Source of the DNA: Pseudopithomyces maydicus
Taxonomy: Eukaryota; Ascomycota; Dothideomycetes; Pleosporales; Didymosphaeriaceae
DNA: 64,000 nt
NCBI GenBank assembly: GCA_026873275.1
Contig: JANTUC010000010.1
Coordinates: forward strand, 1,426,001-1,490,000
Direction: 5' to 3'
Both the position numbers and the translations under genes were made by a program. Under the pieces are notes generated by a model. That model was not told where the DNA came from, searched no databases, and worked only from the letters and a program-made list of their open reading frames with translations. Below, piece after piece: positions 1 to 11,864 of the stretch; within the stretch, counting starts at the first letter, position 1, and the number at the start of each line of letters is the position of its first letter.

Positions 1-1267
1 ATTGACTACTGACGTGGAGCTGATCAAGCTTGTCTGCTACCAATCCCGTATCATTGAGTTCCGTGTCGGACACGATGGAAAGGATAGGCTACGGGCCCGA
101 GACAATTGGCAGCAATGGGTTCTGCCGACAGAGGAGCGAGATACCTCGGCGCAGAACGACGGACCGGATGAGTTGCACAACCCGCCTGTCCCCCATCCGC
201 ATGGATTTGATCCCAATGGTAACCCGAGGTACCCTGATGTGTCCGGAACATCTCCATCAGCGCCAGGCACGTACGGCAACGAGGGCCTAAACCCTACGAT
301 GAACGGCTTCCAGCCTGGGGCATCCCAGCATGAGTCTGTGGCCCCCAGCGAGAACTTGCCCAATGGCGTAGCTTCTGAACATGTGAATGGGGATGCTCTT
401 CCAAATGGCAACCCTACTGACGATTCGTCAAAGGCTGTGAGTGACGAACCCGATTCATTTTCTGATGGACAGGTCAATTCTTTGACCCTTATCGTCCGAG
501 AGCAACCCTATTCTCGGATGCCAGTCTTGCCTCCTTCTCCCAGCAGTTCGTTTTCTAATGCATCAGACAGTAGGAGCGACACATCGGATGAGTTTGAGGA
601 GAGAACTGGTAGCCGCGCCAGTTTGAAGTTGAATGGCGCGGGCCCGTTGTCTGGGTAAGCATCGATAGGACAGCGTACGCATGAAGACTGACCACTAACA
701 CGCAATAGTATTGAGAGCGAAACTCAAGATCAGTTTCGGAGAACTCCGAGCCCTTCTACATCAACGTCGTCAACGGCTTGTTCCCAGTACTGGGATGAGG
801 ACAGTGACGTTACCATCAAGGCTACTTCATCTTATTATTTCCATGAATCTTATGTTTTTCTTCGGTTGAAGGCGCTCAATCAACGTCAATCACTGGCATT
901 CGGTGGTTGCTCGTATAACATGAGCGTTTTATACCAATTTTGGTCTCATTTCCTCGTCCGCAATTTCAATACCCGAATGTACGTCGAGTTTCGTCAGTTT
1001 GCTGTGGAAGACTCTCGCGATAACCTGTCTGACGTTGGCATGTCCAACCTCATCAAGTTCTACGGAGAATCGGTGTTATCGAGTCGGGAGGTTGTTCGCG
1101 AAATTGTGGTCCGGGACTTTATCGACTTGATACGATCGGAAAAGGAACCATGTCGACCAGCTTTTGAAGAATTATGGTCGGCTTTACATAATGACAACAT
1201 GAATGCTCAAAACCGGATACGCATTAACGAATTTCTGGATGACGAGCTCAGGGCGTCACTGGAATAA
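1..1267 (+). CDS. LARP1-like La-related protein, C-terminal part (5' partial)
   Basis: Exons <1..654 and 709..1267; intron 655-708 (gtaagc...aatag). The first residues (LTTDVELIKLVCYQSRIIEF) look like the end of a La-motif winged helix, and a low-complexity Pro/Ser/Asn linker follows. The last ~130 residues match the DM15 region of LARP1: the aromatic and basic stretch NMSVLYQFWSHFLVRNFN, then MYVEFRQFAVEDS, then a third helical repeat. In animals DM15 binds the 5' cap of TOP mRNAs; the fungal role is probably cytoplasmic mRNA stability or translation control (inference). The protein ends at the TAA at 1265-1267. The N-terminus lies outside the window, so total length is unknown. Family call is firm; there is no evidence for exact orthology to yeast Sro9/Slf1, which I recall as lacking DM15. 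Confidence 0.85.
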
Positions 1268-2449
1268 GAGCTGGCATTGTACAGGCAGGATCAGGCCAGA
1301 GCTCGAGGGACCCATGCTCTGTATAAACCCATGCATGGGCTGACTATGCTCCCATCTTTCACTTCGGCCGTATTGGCTCTGGTCCTTCGCTCGATGTGTT
1401 TTCATCTACGGTTTTCGGCAAGCTCATTCGATTCTCAAAGTTTGGACTACATTTGGGTCATGTTGCTCCTAATACCTTTAGCATTGAGCAACTGGGCGTT
1501 CCTCATTTTTTTCCCACGAAAAAGTTTCCAATTTGGCGTTAGTACACGAGCATGGGGTTGCATTGTTTTATGTCGCTCAAGTTGAAATTAGACTCAGCAC
1601 ACGGAGGAGCCATGTGCCGTAACTTCAATTTCCTGGACGGAGCATTTCCTTTGGGACGAGCTACACCTGAGATACCTTCAACTTTTCCTTTGAAAATACT
1701 CCCCTCGGTCGGAAATTGAAACGCTTTTTTTCGTCCCCGATCAAACAGAGCTGGGACGCAAGCGGAGGGCATGGTAGCAGGCATTTCACTATTTCCTTGT
1801 TCAGATTTCAGACCCCCGATGTAGCGGCATTTCTGTGGTTTGTTTCCTCGTTACAACCGGAAGTCTCCTCTTTTACTTTGTGGGCGCGATCAAAGAGAGA
1901 ATTTGATTTGTGTGCGATGGATCACTGGGTAAATAAAAGCTGTTCGTTCAGTGCATCGGGTTCGATTGTAGCATATGGTATATCAGAATCAGTGATGAAT
2001 GTGAAAAGTCGTCTTTTTTTTGTCAGGGTGAAAGAATGGTAACTATTCAACATACACTTCGCTACGGTAACATTCCATCTTCATTTATTACGAGAACAGG
2101 ACCACCCCGTATACGCTCCAGGGCTGCCATCAGGGCATGCAGCGCGGAACAGAATACGTGCTTTCTGCGCATGCACAAAAATATTATGCAATATACTCAG
2201 TGCATGTGCCCAGGCCCACTCAATGATGGGCAACCGAACAATCACGTGTGAAGACGCGACCCGTGGACCTCGCCCGAAAGCAAGGGTCCAGGGCTCCGAC
2301 ATGCCGATCACAGCTGCGCCACCGGCTTTAACCGGACTTGGACCACATACACCGCCAGTGGCGACTTTACACCCTCCCCTCTATCTCATCTCCGCACGAC
2401 TCTTTGTGACACTCACATCTCCCCTCTATACTGGTAGCGAACAACTAAC
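1268..2449. other. intergenic, no gene recognised
   Basis: About 1.2 kb between the LARP1-like gene and the next plus-strand gene. Only short unsupported frames occur. The last ~200 bases are pyrimidine-rich (ctcatctccgcacg, tcacatctcccctctat), as in fungal promoters and 5' leaders. No tRNA, repeat or mobile element was seen. Confidence 0.6.
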
Positions 2450-3843
2450 ATGGCGCCTGCTCTGGCGCGAATACATACACTGGTGGCCAAGAATGCGAAA
2501 GTGTTCAAGTAAGTATAGTCGCATACTGAAGGGTTTCCCAACAATGGCACTGACATCACCCCAGGGCCGCCTGGAAGCATACAACGAAACTTATCCAAGG
2601 CCAGCTCCCGGCATCAGTCCGACCTACCCAAGCTGAGCTCCAACCTATCCTGGTCCGAAATGTTCCGAAGCACCCTGTCCACCGCGTAGCCTTCCTCAAG
2701 CAAAGCAAAGGACGTTGGTACACCACTCACAGCGCCGTCTCCGCGACCGTCCGCCGCTTCACTTCTGCGGCTCGGTCTTCCGGGGCCAAGTTTGATCGAG
2801 CATCGCTACCAAAGTCGAACATTGGTAATGCGGTGCTCAGGCAAACTGGACGCGCACCATTTGCGTCTACATTGAGGCCTAATCTTACCGGTGGTACACT
2901 TGGACGCACAGCGGGCGGCTATGCATGGGGTTCAGGACGTGCTGGAGGTGCCCGTTACTTCTCGCATGGCCCTGCGGCTCCGGCTCAGGTCATCGGAAAC
3001 GTGTCGCAGGCTGTACGCGCCTTTATGCTTGGTGGTCAGAAGGCACAGTTCGATGGCATTGACCCGCGCACTGGCGAGAAGCGTTTCAAATCCGTCTCCG
3101 CCTTGCAAGACAAGGTTACGCGCGCACTCAACAAGGCTCCCAAAGTCACCCCGGGCTCCTATATCAGCTTCAACATCAACCCTACCGTCACGGCCCTCAG
3201 CCCCCTTGCCGCTGTTAAGGGCTTCGCTTCATTCACTCAAGAGAAGGACTCGCTCAACCAGGATGGCTTCCTTGACATTCTCTCGGTTGACTTCTCCCGT
3301 GCGGTGAAGGAACTCGCAGGAACACTCAAAGATCTTCAACGTCTTTCGAGCTTGGGCGACTTACCTATCACCTACGAGCATTCCTCACTCAAAGTCCACT
3401 TCCCTGGCTGTGACGCTGGTACGGTGGAGAAAATTTGCGATGAATTTGGAGTCCAGCGCGGGGTCATTTCGCAAGACGAAGACTTCGATTCGTTCGTTGG
3501 CACCGAGATCGCCCTCCTCTTTCCTTTCGCGCCAACACGCACGCCTTCCGAGTACTCGTTTTACGAAAAGGATGTTGCGGGACGCCAGTATCCTATCGAC
3601 TGGCGACCAATGATGGCATCTTCTGTACTCAGTTCCGACTCGGATCTCTTTTCCATACATTCTGAGGATGGCCACGACTTCGAGGACGTGCTTGAAGATA
3701 ATCCATGGGCTATTTCGGATGAAGAGGGTTATGAGAGCTTACATGCTAGTGACGTGGAATATGACTCTCATTCACCGCTCGAGTACCAGGGTTTCGAGGG
3801 AATCTATAAGTTCATGGAACAGTGCGAGGCGAGCTCGCGATGA
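2450..3843 (+). CDS. Conserved Pezizomycotina protein, probably mitochondrial (family often labelled 'casein kinase II beta 2 subunit')
   Basis: Exons 2450..2508 and 2565..3843, giving 445 residues; intron 2509-2564. The start is the first ATG after a pyrimidine-rich leader. The N-terminal ~130 residues are rich in Arg, Ser and Ala with almost no acidic residues, like a mitochondrial presequence. A conserved-looking core follows (ARYFSHGPAAPAQVI, then NVSQAVRAFMLGGQKAQFDG, then FNINPTVTALSPLAAVKGFA). The last ~100 residues are acidic. I recall relatives in Aspergillus carrying the name casein kinase II beta 2 subunit, but the Cys4 zinc site that defines CK2 beta is not present, so that label looks wrong. 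Molecular function is unknown. Confidence 0.8.
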
Positions 3844-4350
3844 GCATGAGACGGTTGGCGTTTAACGAAGGACGCGCCTGATACCAGTTGGCTCCAAATT
3901 GGCCGGGCTGGCGTTAATGGGTTTATGTATCGGTATTGGATCGCTCTCTAGTCCCTTCTCCTATGTAGCAACATGATCATCAAATCAAATTCAGTGCATC
4001 AATTACGCAGCATCAAGCTTCCCCACTCACAAATGCCATAGTTGTGGGTCAGGAATGCGACCACCCAACCTGAACTTGGGCCCCGATGCTTCACGGGTGT
4101 CTAGTGCAACTCGCTACAACTCGCGCTGCGAAGACAAAACCGCTTCCGACGGGTTCGGTGTTTCAGTGCCCATTATCAATCTTCATGTCGTGATTGAATA
4201 TTTTGTGCTTTTCCTATCGGCATGTCCCGCTAGCTTAAACAAGACTCCGATACCCCTCCGACTCACCATAGCAACTTCCTACCCCACCATTGGACTCCTA
4301 ACAGACAAACGGTGCATTCATTGCCTTGCTCTGCACATACGAAACCCAAA
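3844..4350. other. intergenic: 3' flank plus promoter of the hydrolase-fusion gene
   Basis: About 500 bases. The distal part before 4351 is CT- and CA-rich (cgactcaccatagcaacttcctaccccaccattgg), as in a promoter or leader. No gene or repeat is seen. Confidence 0.5.
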
Positions 4351-6516
4351 ATGACTACCATTGCAAATGCACCGGTCGCCTTTCCTCACCCTGCAGCTAT
4401 AGATATTTCCAAGAACACCACATGTACGCAATGCGCTGACCCGGATGATCACCCATTCACCAACTATATTTCGTATCGGGACCCGGAGACAGGCGAACCT
4501 CGCATTGGACATTATGATCTCGAGAACGAGTTACTTCAACCTTTGAGCTTTTCTTCGGGGACACGGATTTCCAATCTTTACCAAGTCATCGAGGCAAGAG
4601 GACTGTCGCACATTGTTCCAGCAGGGGATCCTGTACCCATTTCGGGGGTTAAGATCTTGCCCCCACTTACCGGTCGGGACGTTCTCTGCGTCGGAAAGAA
4701 CTACGCTGGTATATACGTACCCTCGCTTAAACATATATTTGACCTGTCTTATTCACCTGTTACCAGAGCACGCCAAAGAGTTCAACTCCAGTGGATTCGA
4801 CAGTAGCGATAAGGTAGACCAGCCATCGCATCCTGTTATATTCACGAAGAGGTTCACATCCATTATTGCTCATGGGGAAGAGATCCTTCCGCATGGTGCG
4901 TTTACGCAGACGGCGGATTATGAAGGTGAGATTGGTGTCATTGTTGGAAAAGCTGGGTTCCGGATCGAGGAGAAGGATGCCATGGATTATGTTTGGGGGT
5001 ATACCATCGTGAATGATATGACGGCGAGAGAAAGACAGCGAGATCACAAACAGTTCTATATTGGGAAGAGTCCGGATACTTTTTGTCCAATGGTGAGCCT
5101 TGATTTCATCGCTCACGATATATCGTAATGTGCAAGATTCTAAGGGTTTTGGTACTGTTGGGGATTTAGGACGTGGGGTGCTCTGTGCAGCTTGCTGACT
5201 ATAGTGCATAGGGACCAATTGCTGTGCCGGCTTCGAAATTAGAAAAGGTTTTACGTGTACAGACCCGTGTTAATGGAGAGCTGCGACAAGAAGCAACCAC
5301 TGATGATCTCATCTTCTCGATTCCGTATCTAATCAAAACTATGTCGGAAGGGCAGACGCTTATGCCAGGAGATGTGCTTGCAACTGGAACAGTAAGTATA
5401 TCCACGGGTAGGAACAGGAAGTTTGAGAACTATCAGCTACGAATTTCGCGACCACGAAATTAATTCTTGATCGAAATCTTTACAAGTACTCGCTGACCTT
5501 AAAAACAGCCCGCCGGTGTAGGTTTTGGACAAAAACCCCCTGTTTATCTTCACCCTGGAGACGAAGTCGCTATAACAGTCACTGGCCTATCAACCCTGAA
5601 AAATAGGATCGCGGCTCCCGACGCTCAAAACCTCACATTGAAACGTCAACAATCGATATCACCATTTCACTTTGACAACAGCTTAAAGATTTCAAATCTA
5701 AAGGGACTCACTACCATCAATAACAAACCACTTTACTACAAAGCACTCGGGAAACCCGACGGCTCCCCCATCATCTTCGTCCACGGCCTCGGCGCAACAA
5801 GCGAATACTTCACCCCCTTGATCACCAAAGTGAAGCTCGACGAAAAGCACAAACTCCACCTCTACGACTTCGAAGGCCACGGCCTATCGCCAACCCACCC
5901 ACTCAGCAAACTCAGCATCAAAACTTTGGCCACCGACCTCCGCGGCGTCTTCGATCACGCTGGTATGTCCTCCGATGCTACACTGATAGCTGATGGCATG
6001 GGCTGCCTCATCGCTCTCCAATTCGTCATTTCGAACCCAGGGAAGATAGCTCGGTTGATTCTGTTATCGCCGCCGCCGCTTCCGCTGCCGGATGCCCTTA
6101 GCAAGCGTCTGCTCCGGAGGGCGGAAACAGTGAGATCGCAGGGTGTAGCTGCGGTGGTGGACTCCGCTGCTAGTAGCATGGGGTCGGACTCGCTCACTAT
6201 GCTGGAACCGCTTGCGCTCGCAGCACGGCGTATATCGTTGCTGGGGCAGGATGCTGAGGGGTACGCGAAGGCTTGTACGGCATTTGGGAGGGCAGAAATT
6301 GAGGGCTTGGATACAGCTCAGAGGGGGGACGAAGAAGAAGGGTGGTTGAAGACAAAGGTGTTGACGCTTGAGAAGCCGGGTTCGTTTGATGTGAGTAGTT
6401 TGTATGGGGATTTGTTGGGTAAGGGGGAGTGGACAAGGAGTGAGGCTGCGGGTGGGCATTGGAGTGTTTTTCAGGAGTTGGATAAGGTGGCGGAGGCGGT
6501 GGGTGGGTTTTTATAA
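4351..6516 (+). CDS. Fumarylacetoacetase-family domain fused to alpha/beta hydrolase domain
   Basis: Exons 4351..4708, 4767..5092, 5212..5391 and 5509..6516, giving 623 residues. Residues ~90-325 form an FAH-type fold: GRDVLCVGKNYAEHAKEF, the acidic metal ligands E172 and E174 in YEGEIGVIVGK, D203 in GYTIVNDMTARERQ, then GDVLATGTPAGVG. Known FAHD1-like members are Mg-dependent hydrolases or decarboxylases of 2-oxo acids. Residues ~345-623 form an alpha/beta hydrolase: oxyanion loop IIFVHGLGATSEYF, DFEGHGLSP, nucleophile elbow IADGMGCLIALQF, and a C-terminal His (H605) in GGHW. The usual elbow serine is Gly451. The junction lies inside exon 4 with no stop or splice site, so this is one polypeptide. 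Substrate is unknown; an aromatic-catabolism role is only a guess from the two families. Confidence 0.88.
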
Positions 6517-7892
6517 GGGTAGGAGTCGCATTGTTTTGCTGCTCGCTTGTGCCTATCTTCTTGTCTACATATGGTTCATTACCTACATCTAATTAGATTC
6601 TGAAGCGTCCCACTTGTGGAGGATAGATAGATCTCTTTACGCAGTGAGCTATGCCAGTCTTCTCTCTATCATCCGAACAGGTCAAATATCCCGAAAATAT
6701 ATCTTTCTGTCCTCATCTGTTGTGTCATCTTGTACATAGCGTCATCATCATCTCAGGTGATTAACGATATTTCAATAGTTTATTCACCTCGTGTAGATTA
6801 TTTTCGTGGATCTTATAAGACATTGCTACATTGTAAAAATGATAGTCATTTGATATATTGAATATCATCAAATCATTTGGAAACGACGTACTAGAATATT
6901 ATATAGATTAATAAACGAAATTGAAAGAATAAGAGTGTACATCAAACTTTTTGTAATAAATAGTTATTTCTAGCTACACTGTCTGTAAAAGAAACTTTTA
7001 CATGTATCTAATGACAACTAATCCATATATCGCTTTTATCCAACTATTTCTATCCTGATACTCTTTCCCAAAACCTAAACGCAATTCATATATCAGCGCG
7101 AAGATTTTAAGATGGCAAGTGCAACCTTGGAATCTCGTACTATGCGACAGCCTATTCGCTGAATTTACAGCCCCATAACAACAACATACTATAGGCTATT
7201 GAAAGCGACGAAAGCGAATAACCCTCCCGACCACTGAAGATTCATTCGCTCTGCCAATCAGGTGGCGGCGTGGTGCGTCATGATTCAGTGTGCTGTGCAA
7301 TACCGGTCAGTAAAGATAACCCCAGCGAGGGTAACTGTTTTTCGAATGAAAATCAGTGCTGCGCAGCAGACCGGCTGTCGAATGTTGCTCTCCAAGTCAG
7401 TCGTTAAATTATCCTCATGAAGAGTTAGACAGATCATGCCGATACCAGCCAAAGGCAAACCAAACGGAACGGATTCATCAAAAAGGTTGTTCTCCGTTAA
7501 CAGTGCGCATAGCCTACTGTTGTTATATACTCTCCTTTTGATTTTAGCCATGTCGAAAAGCCCGAGGGCGGAATGTTCTCACGCTGACATTTGAGGCAAA
7601 GCTCAGCCGTGCCAGTCTTTCGTATTTATACAGGCATAGCCCCGCTCTGTTTTCTCGTTCCAATCCATCAGCTCTCTCTCTCTCCAGAGAAATCCTGTAC
7701 TTTGACTGCTAGTTCTCGCTCACGTCCAGTGTACCTCCCTCTTGTTTTTCGGATCCTCCCAACGTATAGGTACAAAACCAGATATCACGCGTACTTTGAT
7801 ATCATTCTAAATTAGCGTGTTACCTCAAGATACTTTGTGCCTATCTACTTTGCACTTGGCCATTGTGTCTCGTGCACCTTCCATCACACTTC
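6517..7892. other. AT-rich intergenic block
   Basis: From about 6,590 to 7,100 the sequence is visibly AT-rich with many TpA steps and stop codons in all frames, like the DNA around the HET pseudogene downstream. From 7,260 to 7,892 it is more balanced but holds no recognisable gene. A CT repeat (ctctctctctcc) lies near 7,674. No terminal repeats or transposase-like frames were seen. Confidence 0.55.
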
Positions 7893-10179
7893 ATGTCCAA
7901 CCTTTACGAAGCTCTCCCTATATCCTCCAAATGTATACGAGTACTTGAAGCCTATCCGGATTCCCTCGAAACTCCGCACACCGATCATGAAATTTATGGA
8001 AAGCTTTCAGTCGTGAACCTTGAGGATGATCCAGCCCCTCAATTCATCGCCTTGTCGTACGTGTGGGGAGTCTACGCTCCCAAACAACGACGTCACGTCC
8101 AATGCGGGACTTCTCGCATTGAAATTACACATAATGGCTTTGAAGCTTTGAAAAAGCTCTCCAAAAAGTTTGGGGATGAATAATTCGTTATCTGGGTTGA
8201 TGCAGTTTGCATCAATCAAGAAGATGAGGAAGAGAAAATGCGACAGATTTCGTTGATGGGAGACATTTATTCCAAGGCCGCAACGACCTAAATTTGGCTT
8301 GGGAAAGGGACCCCTGCGACTGATAGGGCTATGTAGTACCTCAATGCGGCTGAATTTTTAGAGTTCTTCGAATCAAAAGACAACATAGTTCGACCTCGAC
8401 CATGGAGGGTAGTGTTTCTTGCTGCTTTCGCGCAATATAAGCTTACGCGATATCCTTATATCCGAGGAAGTTATTTCCCACGATTAATTACTTGCTCTTT
8501 ACTAAACTTACTGACTTAAAAGTAACCGGTCGATATGGACGATTTCTTACCAAACGCATAAAAGCTTTCCTTGTTTCCCCCCTTCACATTCAATCGAAAA
8601 CAACAACCCACCGCTTTCTTCACTTCAACGACTTGATGGAGTAGAATATGCATCGTCTCAAGATATTGTTGAGCTATTCTCTCGAACTTGGATCAGCCGA
8701 ATTTGGACATATCAGGAAGCCATTCTGTTATCTGCGGCGACTATCAAATAACGTGGCAACATCTCTCTAAAAGCCTGGATTTTTGGATTCAATCATGTTC
8801 TAACCAAGAGACGAATTCAACAGTTGGCGGTTTGTTGCAATGAGCAGAGACTTGCTGCGGAGATCACGTAGTCCATCTGAAGATGCAGTGCGCTCTAAGA
8901 CAGCGAACTATATCCGATTCTCTTCGAGACTTCATAGTCTTGCAATCCTTTTCAATTTCTTCTGGATTCTATTGGAAATTACTCTTCTTGATCGCTTCAT
9001 CGTTTTCGCCAGCCAAATTTTCCTCCTTACACTTATGCTTAGAAAATTTGCTATATGTGCTATTTTCTTCATCATCCCGTTCTACACCTTTTGGATATAT
9101 TCCTTAATTCTATATCGAATTAGAACAATAAGGAGTCCAGAAGAGCGATCCCCAGTGAAAGGTAGTCGAGCTGATCGAAATATACCGACTGACGATTGTT
9201 TTCTCTTAGGATCGATCCATCGAGAAGTAACGAGGCCAATAGATGCGGTTCTCGGGACTTGGGGTGTATTGCAACTAATCGGTCACCCAGTGGGGTTATC
9301 CGGTACAACAACCAACACGCATGACATTTTTCGAACATTTTCCCTTGAAATGATCAAATCCACTGGATCACTTAGTCCAATTTTGATAGCAGCGATGCAT
9401 GGTTGCTCTGGCCAGCCATCATGGGTGGCAGATTGGTCTGCTGCCAAACGGAGTGATTGGAAGTCGTATGTCGAATACTGCCTTAGCTCAAGAGGTGTCA
9501 GGTGGTCAATGGGCGATCTAATGACTCCTTTTACTATCGACAATGACAGAGGGATACTGCATATATTTACCCGGGGAAGCTATTCAACACTCCATATCGC
9601 CCGACTCCAATCGCTTCTTCGAGTAAGCACTATATACAACGAGCAAGAGAAAGAAGCGCATCTGCACAACATAGAGTGTCTCGTTGCTTGCTTACACGGT
9701 CCTTTCGACAATTGTCTTTATGAGATTCTGCCTCGAGACGTTCAGGAAAGAGTGGCCAGATTGGATTATGGTAAATGGTGTCGTTTTCTTAATTCCTTCC
9801 CACAACAACCATCTCGCAATATTTTGTCCTACTTGAATAGACGGCATCCTTTGTCCTGGTTACAGCATTGGAGGTTCCAAAGACTATGGAAAACCCATGT
9901 GACAATATGTAACTGGCTTGTAGCCCAGGGAACGCTCGTGTACAGTACCAATGTGTCCGGACCAGAGCCAGTAGAATTACGAGGACTGTGCTGTCAGAAT
10001 GCTGAGGTAGGAGACCTCGTACTCGATCCCATTGGCTTATCAAGCAGCATAGTCGTTCGAAAACTACCAAAGAGAACGAGCACCATGTCCGCATCATTGG
10101 CTTAGCAACAGATGACAGGCAGAGACGGGCTCGAACATGGGAGGGCGGTGAATTGACAACGAGATTTTATATCCATTGA
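7893..10179 (+). pseudogene. HET-domain (heterokaryon incompatibility) protein, decayed
   Basis: The intact start (MSNLYEALPISSKCIRVLEA) leads into HET block 1 (FIALSYVWGVYAPKQRR). A TAA at 8180-8182 follows, then in the same frame WVDAVCINQEDEEEKMRQIS, then TAA and TAG codons flanking IWLGKGTPATD. Near 8,680 another frame gives LFSRTWISRIWTYQEAIL, the usual HET 'R-W-x-RvWt-QE' block. From 8,840 to 10,105 a 421-codon frame holds the C-terminal part (SWVADWSAAKRSDW, then LRGLCCQNAEVGDLV). It shifts frame at about 10,060, where the expected ending (VRIIGLATDD...RTWEGGEL) continues to a TGA at 10,177-10,179. The stops and frame changes make one functional product unlikely. HET proteins trigger non-self cell death on hyphal fusion; this copy is probably dead. 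C-to-T changes could explain some stops but not all. Confidence 0.85.
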
Positions 10180-11864
10180 GAAAGGTCGATTGAATTGACC
10201 TTGATTTCAAGCATTGTGAGACACCATATTTTGTAACTACATTTGGCTAGATCTACCTCTACACTCTTCTTTATAGCTGAAATAGAAACTCCACACCAAT
10301 TCAATTTTTCTATCCTAAGAGCATCACCCATGGTCCTGTCAACTCCCCACTGCACTTATGAATCCGATAGTGCAGCAGGTAAGTCGACGTACGCATAAAC
10401 AGGCAATGGTAGAATAACAACTCAACTACTAGGCACACAAGAAGCAAGTACAGCTCATTCTGCAGCATGCATCACATTAGCCACAGAACCAAGCGCAAGA
10501 CAGACTAGCCACGCATATGCCTCCCTCGCACCTCGCAGAAGCAATTCCACCCACTACCCCACTACACTCTACCACCACATCCACCCCACCCGCCTAACCC
10601 GCCTAACCCGCTCCATCCGCTCCCCGCCATCCCAACCGCACACTACACCAAACCACACCACACCACACCACACCACCAAACCACCGGTAAACTGTCTAGC
10701 AACCCATCACGTAAGCACCCCGTCCGCCAGCTCGCTCGCCACCCATCCCAGCGACCCGTCCAACGATCTCCCTAGCGCCACGCTGGACGAGCGCGCCGTT
10801 CGACCCAACAAGACGAGCGAGCTGAGCGCGTGGGTTCCACGTTAATGTGCTTACGGTATATGTACGTAGGTATGTGCATAAGGGGACTACCGTACTACAT
10901 ACGTACGTACTAAAGTAGGTGTACTATATTTATATGGATATTTATATTTATATACACGGGGTACCCGGCTAGCTGGGAAGAATACATACATATGGTGCTG
11001 GCGTTGCGGGTGGGGATACTTGATTGTGCTTGGTGGGTGTGTATGTAAGGGGATGGCGTGCTTGGATGGTGGGTGGATGGGTGGAATCGTGAGTCGTGAG
11101 GTTTGCTGTAACTGCAGGGGAGTGGTGGTAGCGAGCGAGCGAGAGGGAAGGTTGCCCAAGTGCACAGGTGGAAGATGAGTCACGGGACGGTAGATATCGG
11201 GACGGGATAGAGTCAACGTGTTTGAATCAACGAGTTTGAACGAAGTTGTGTGGTCGTGACTGTAATACAATAATTTCTGAGTGAAACAAGTACCTGCGTA
11301 CCACGTAGCATGGGGTGGCGCGAGCGACGCTCTGGACCAGTCAGCGCGTGGCCTTACGCGGGCCTCGCACACTCATAGGTACTCAGGTACAGTCATCGTG
11401 ACGCGATCCATCACACTTGTGTACCATGTAAGAGTCACTTCACTGCATGAGAGTCATTGTGTGATGGAGACATGTGTATTAAAGAGACCCTCCCAGAGGT
11501 ATGAGCCAGAAGGCCCACCTCGCTACTACCCTGACGCTATGAACATGCAAAGGACAGTGAACAAGTTGCAAAATCGAAGATGAGCTGATTAAAACAGAAA
11601 TGGTTGCAGCCGTAACCAGGAGGAGTCGATCAACCGATGGGAGACTACGCTCCGGCCGGAAAACCCACAATTGCTAAATCAGAATAAAGAGGAGAAACAG
11701 AAAGATATCGTCAAGGTGACAGAGCCACCAGCCGTAAAGGTGAGGACGACAAGGAATGGAGAAAGGAAAACTTTTGCATCGAGGCCGAGTTGGCGAGGCT
11801 GTCCTCACCAGCTCCCTTAGTACCACCAAAACTGATCCGGACCGACTCCGGGGTACGCAGATAT
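10180..11864. other. intergenic with simple-sequence tracts (3' side of bZIP gene)
   Basis: No supportable gene. The stretch 10,540-10,690 is C/A-rich, with a doubled cgcctaacc unit followed by cacacca repeats (accacaccacaccacacc). The stretch 10,850-10,960 is rich in gtacgta and atatttat units. A TGAGTCA (AP-1/GCN4-type) heptamer lies at 11,176-11,182. The last few hundred bases are likely the 3' UTR of the minus-strand bZIP gene. Confidence 0.5.
10648..10683. repeat. CACAC/CCA simple-sequence tract
   Basis: Short tandem cacacca/ccacac units followed by accaaaccacc. Typical fungal microsatellite; no coding use is seen. Confidence 0.6.

Noticed and set aside
10585..10612. cctaaccc-like units resembling telomere repeats
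   Set aside because: Only two copies of a 9-base cgcctaacc unit, not TTAGGG; more likely a simple C-rich tract.
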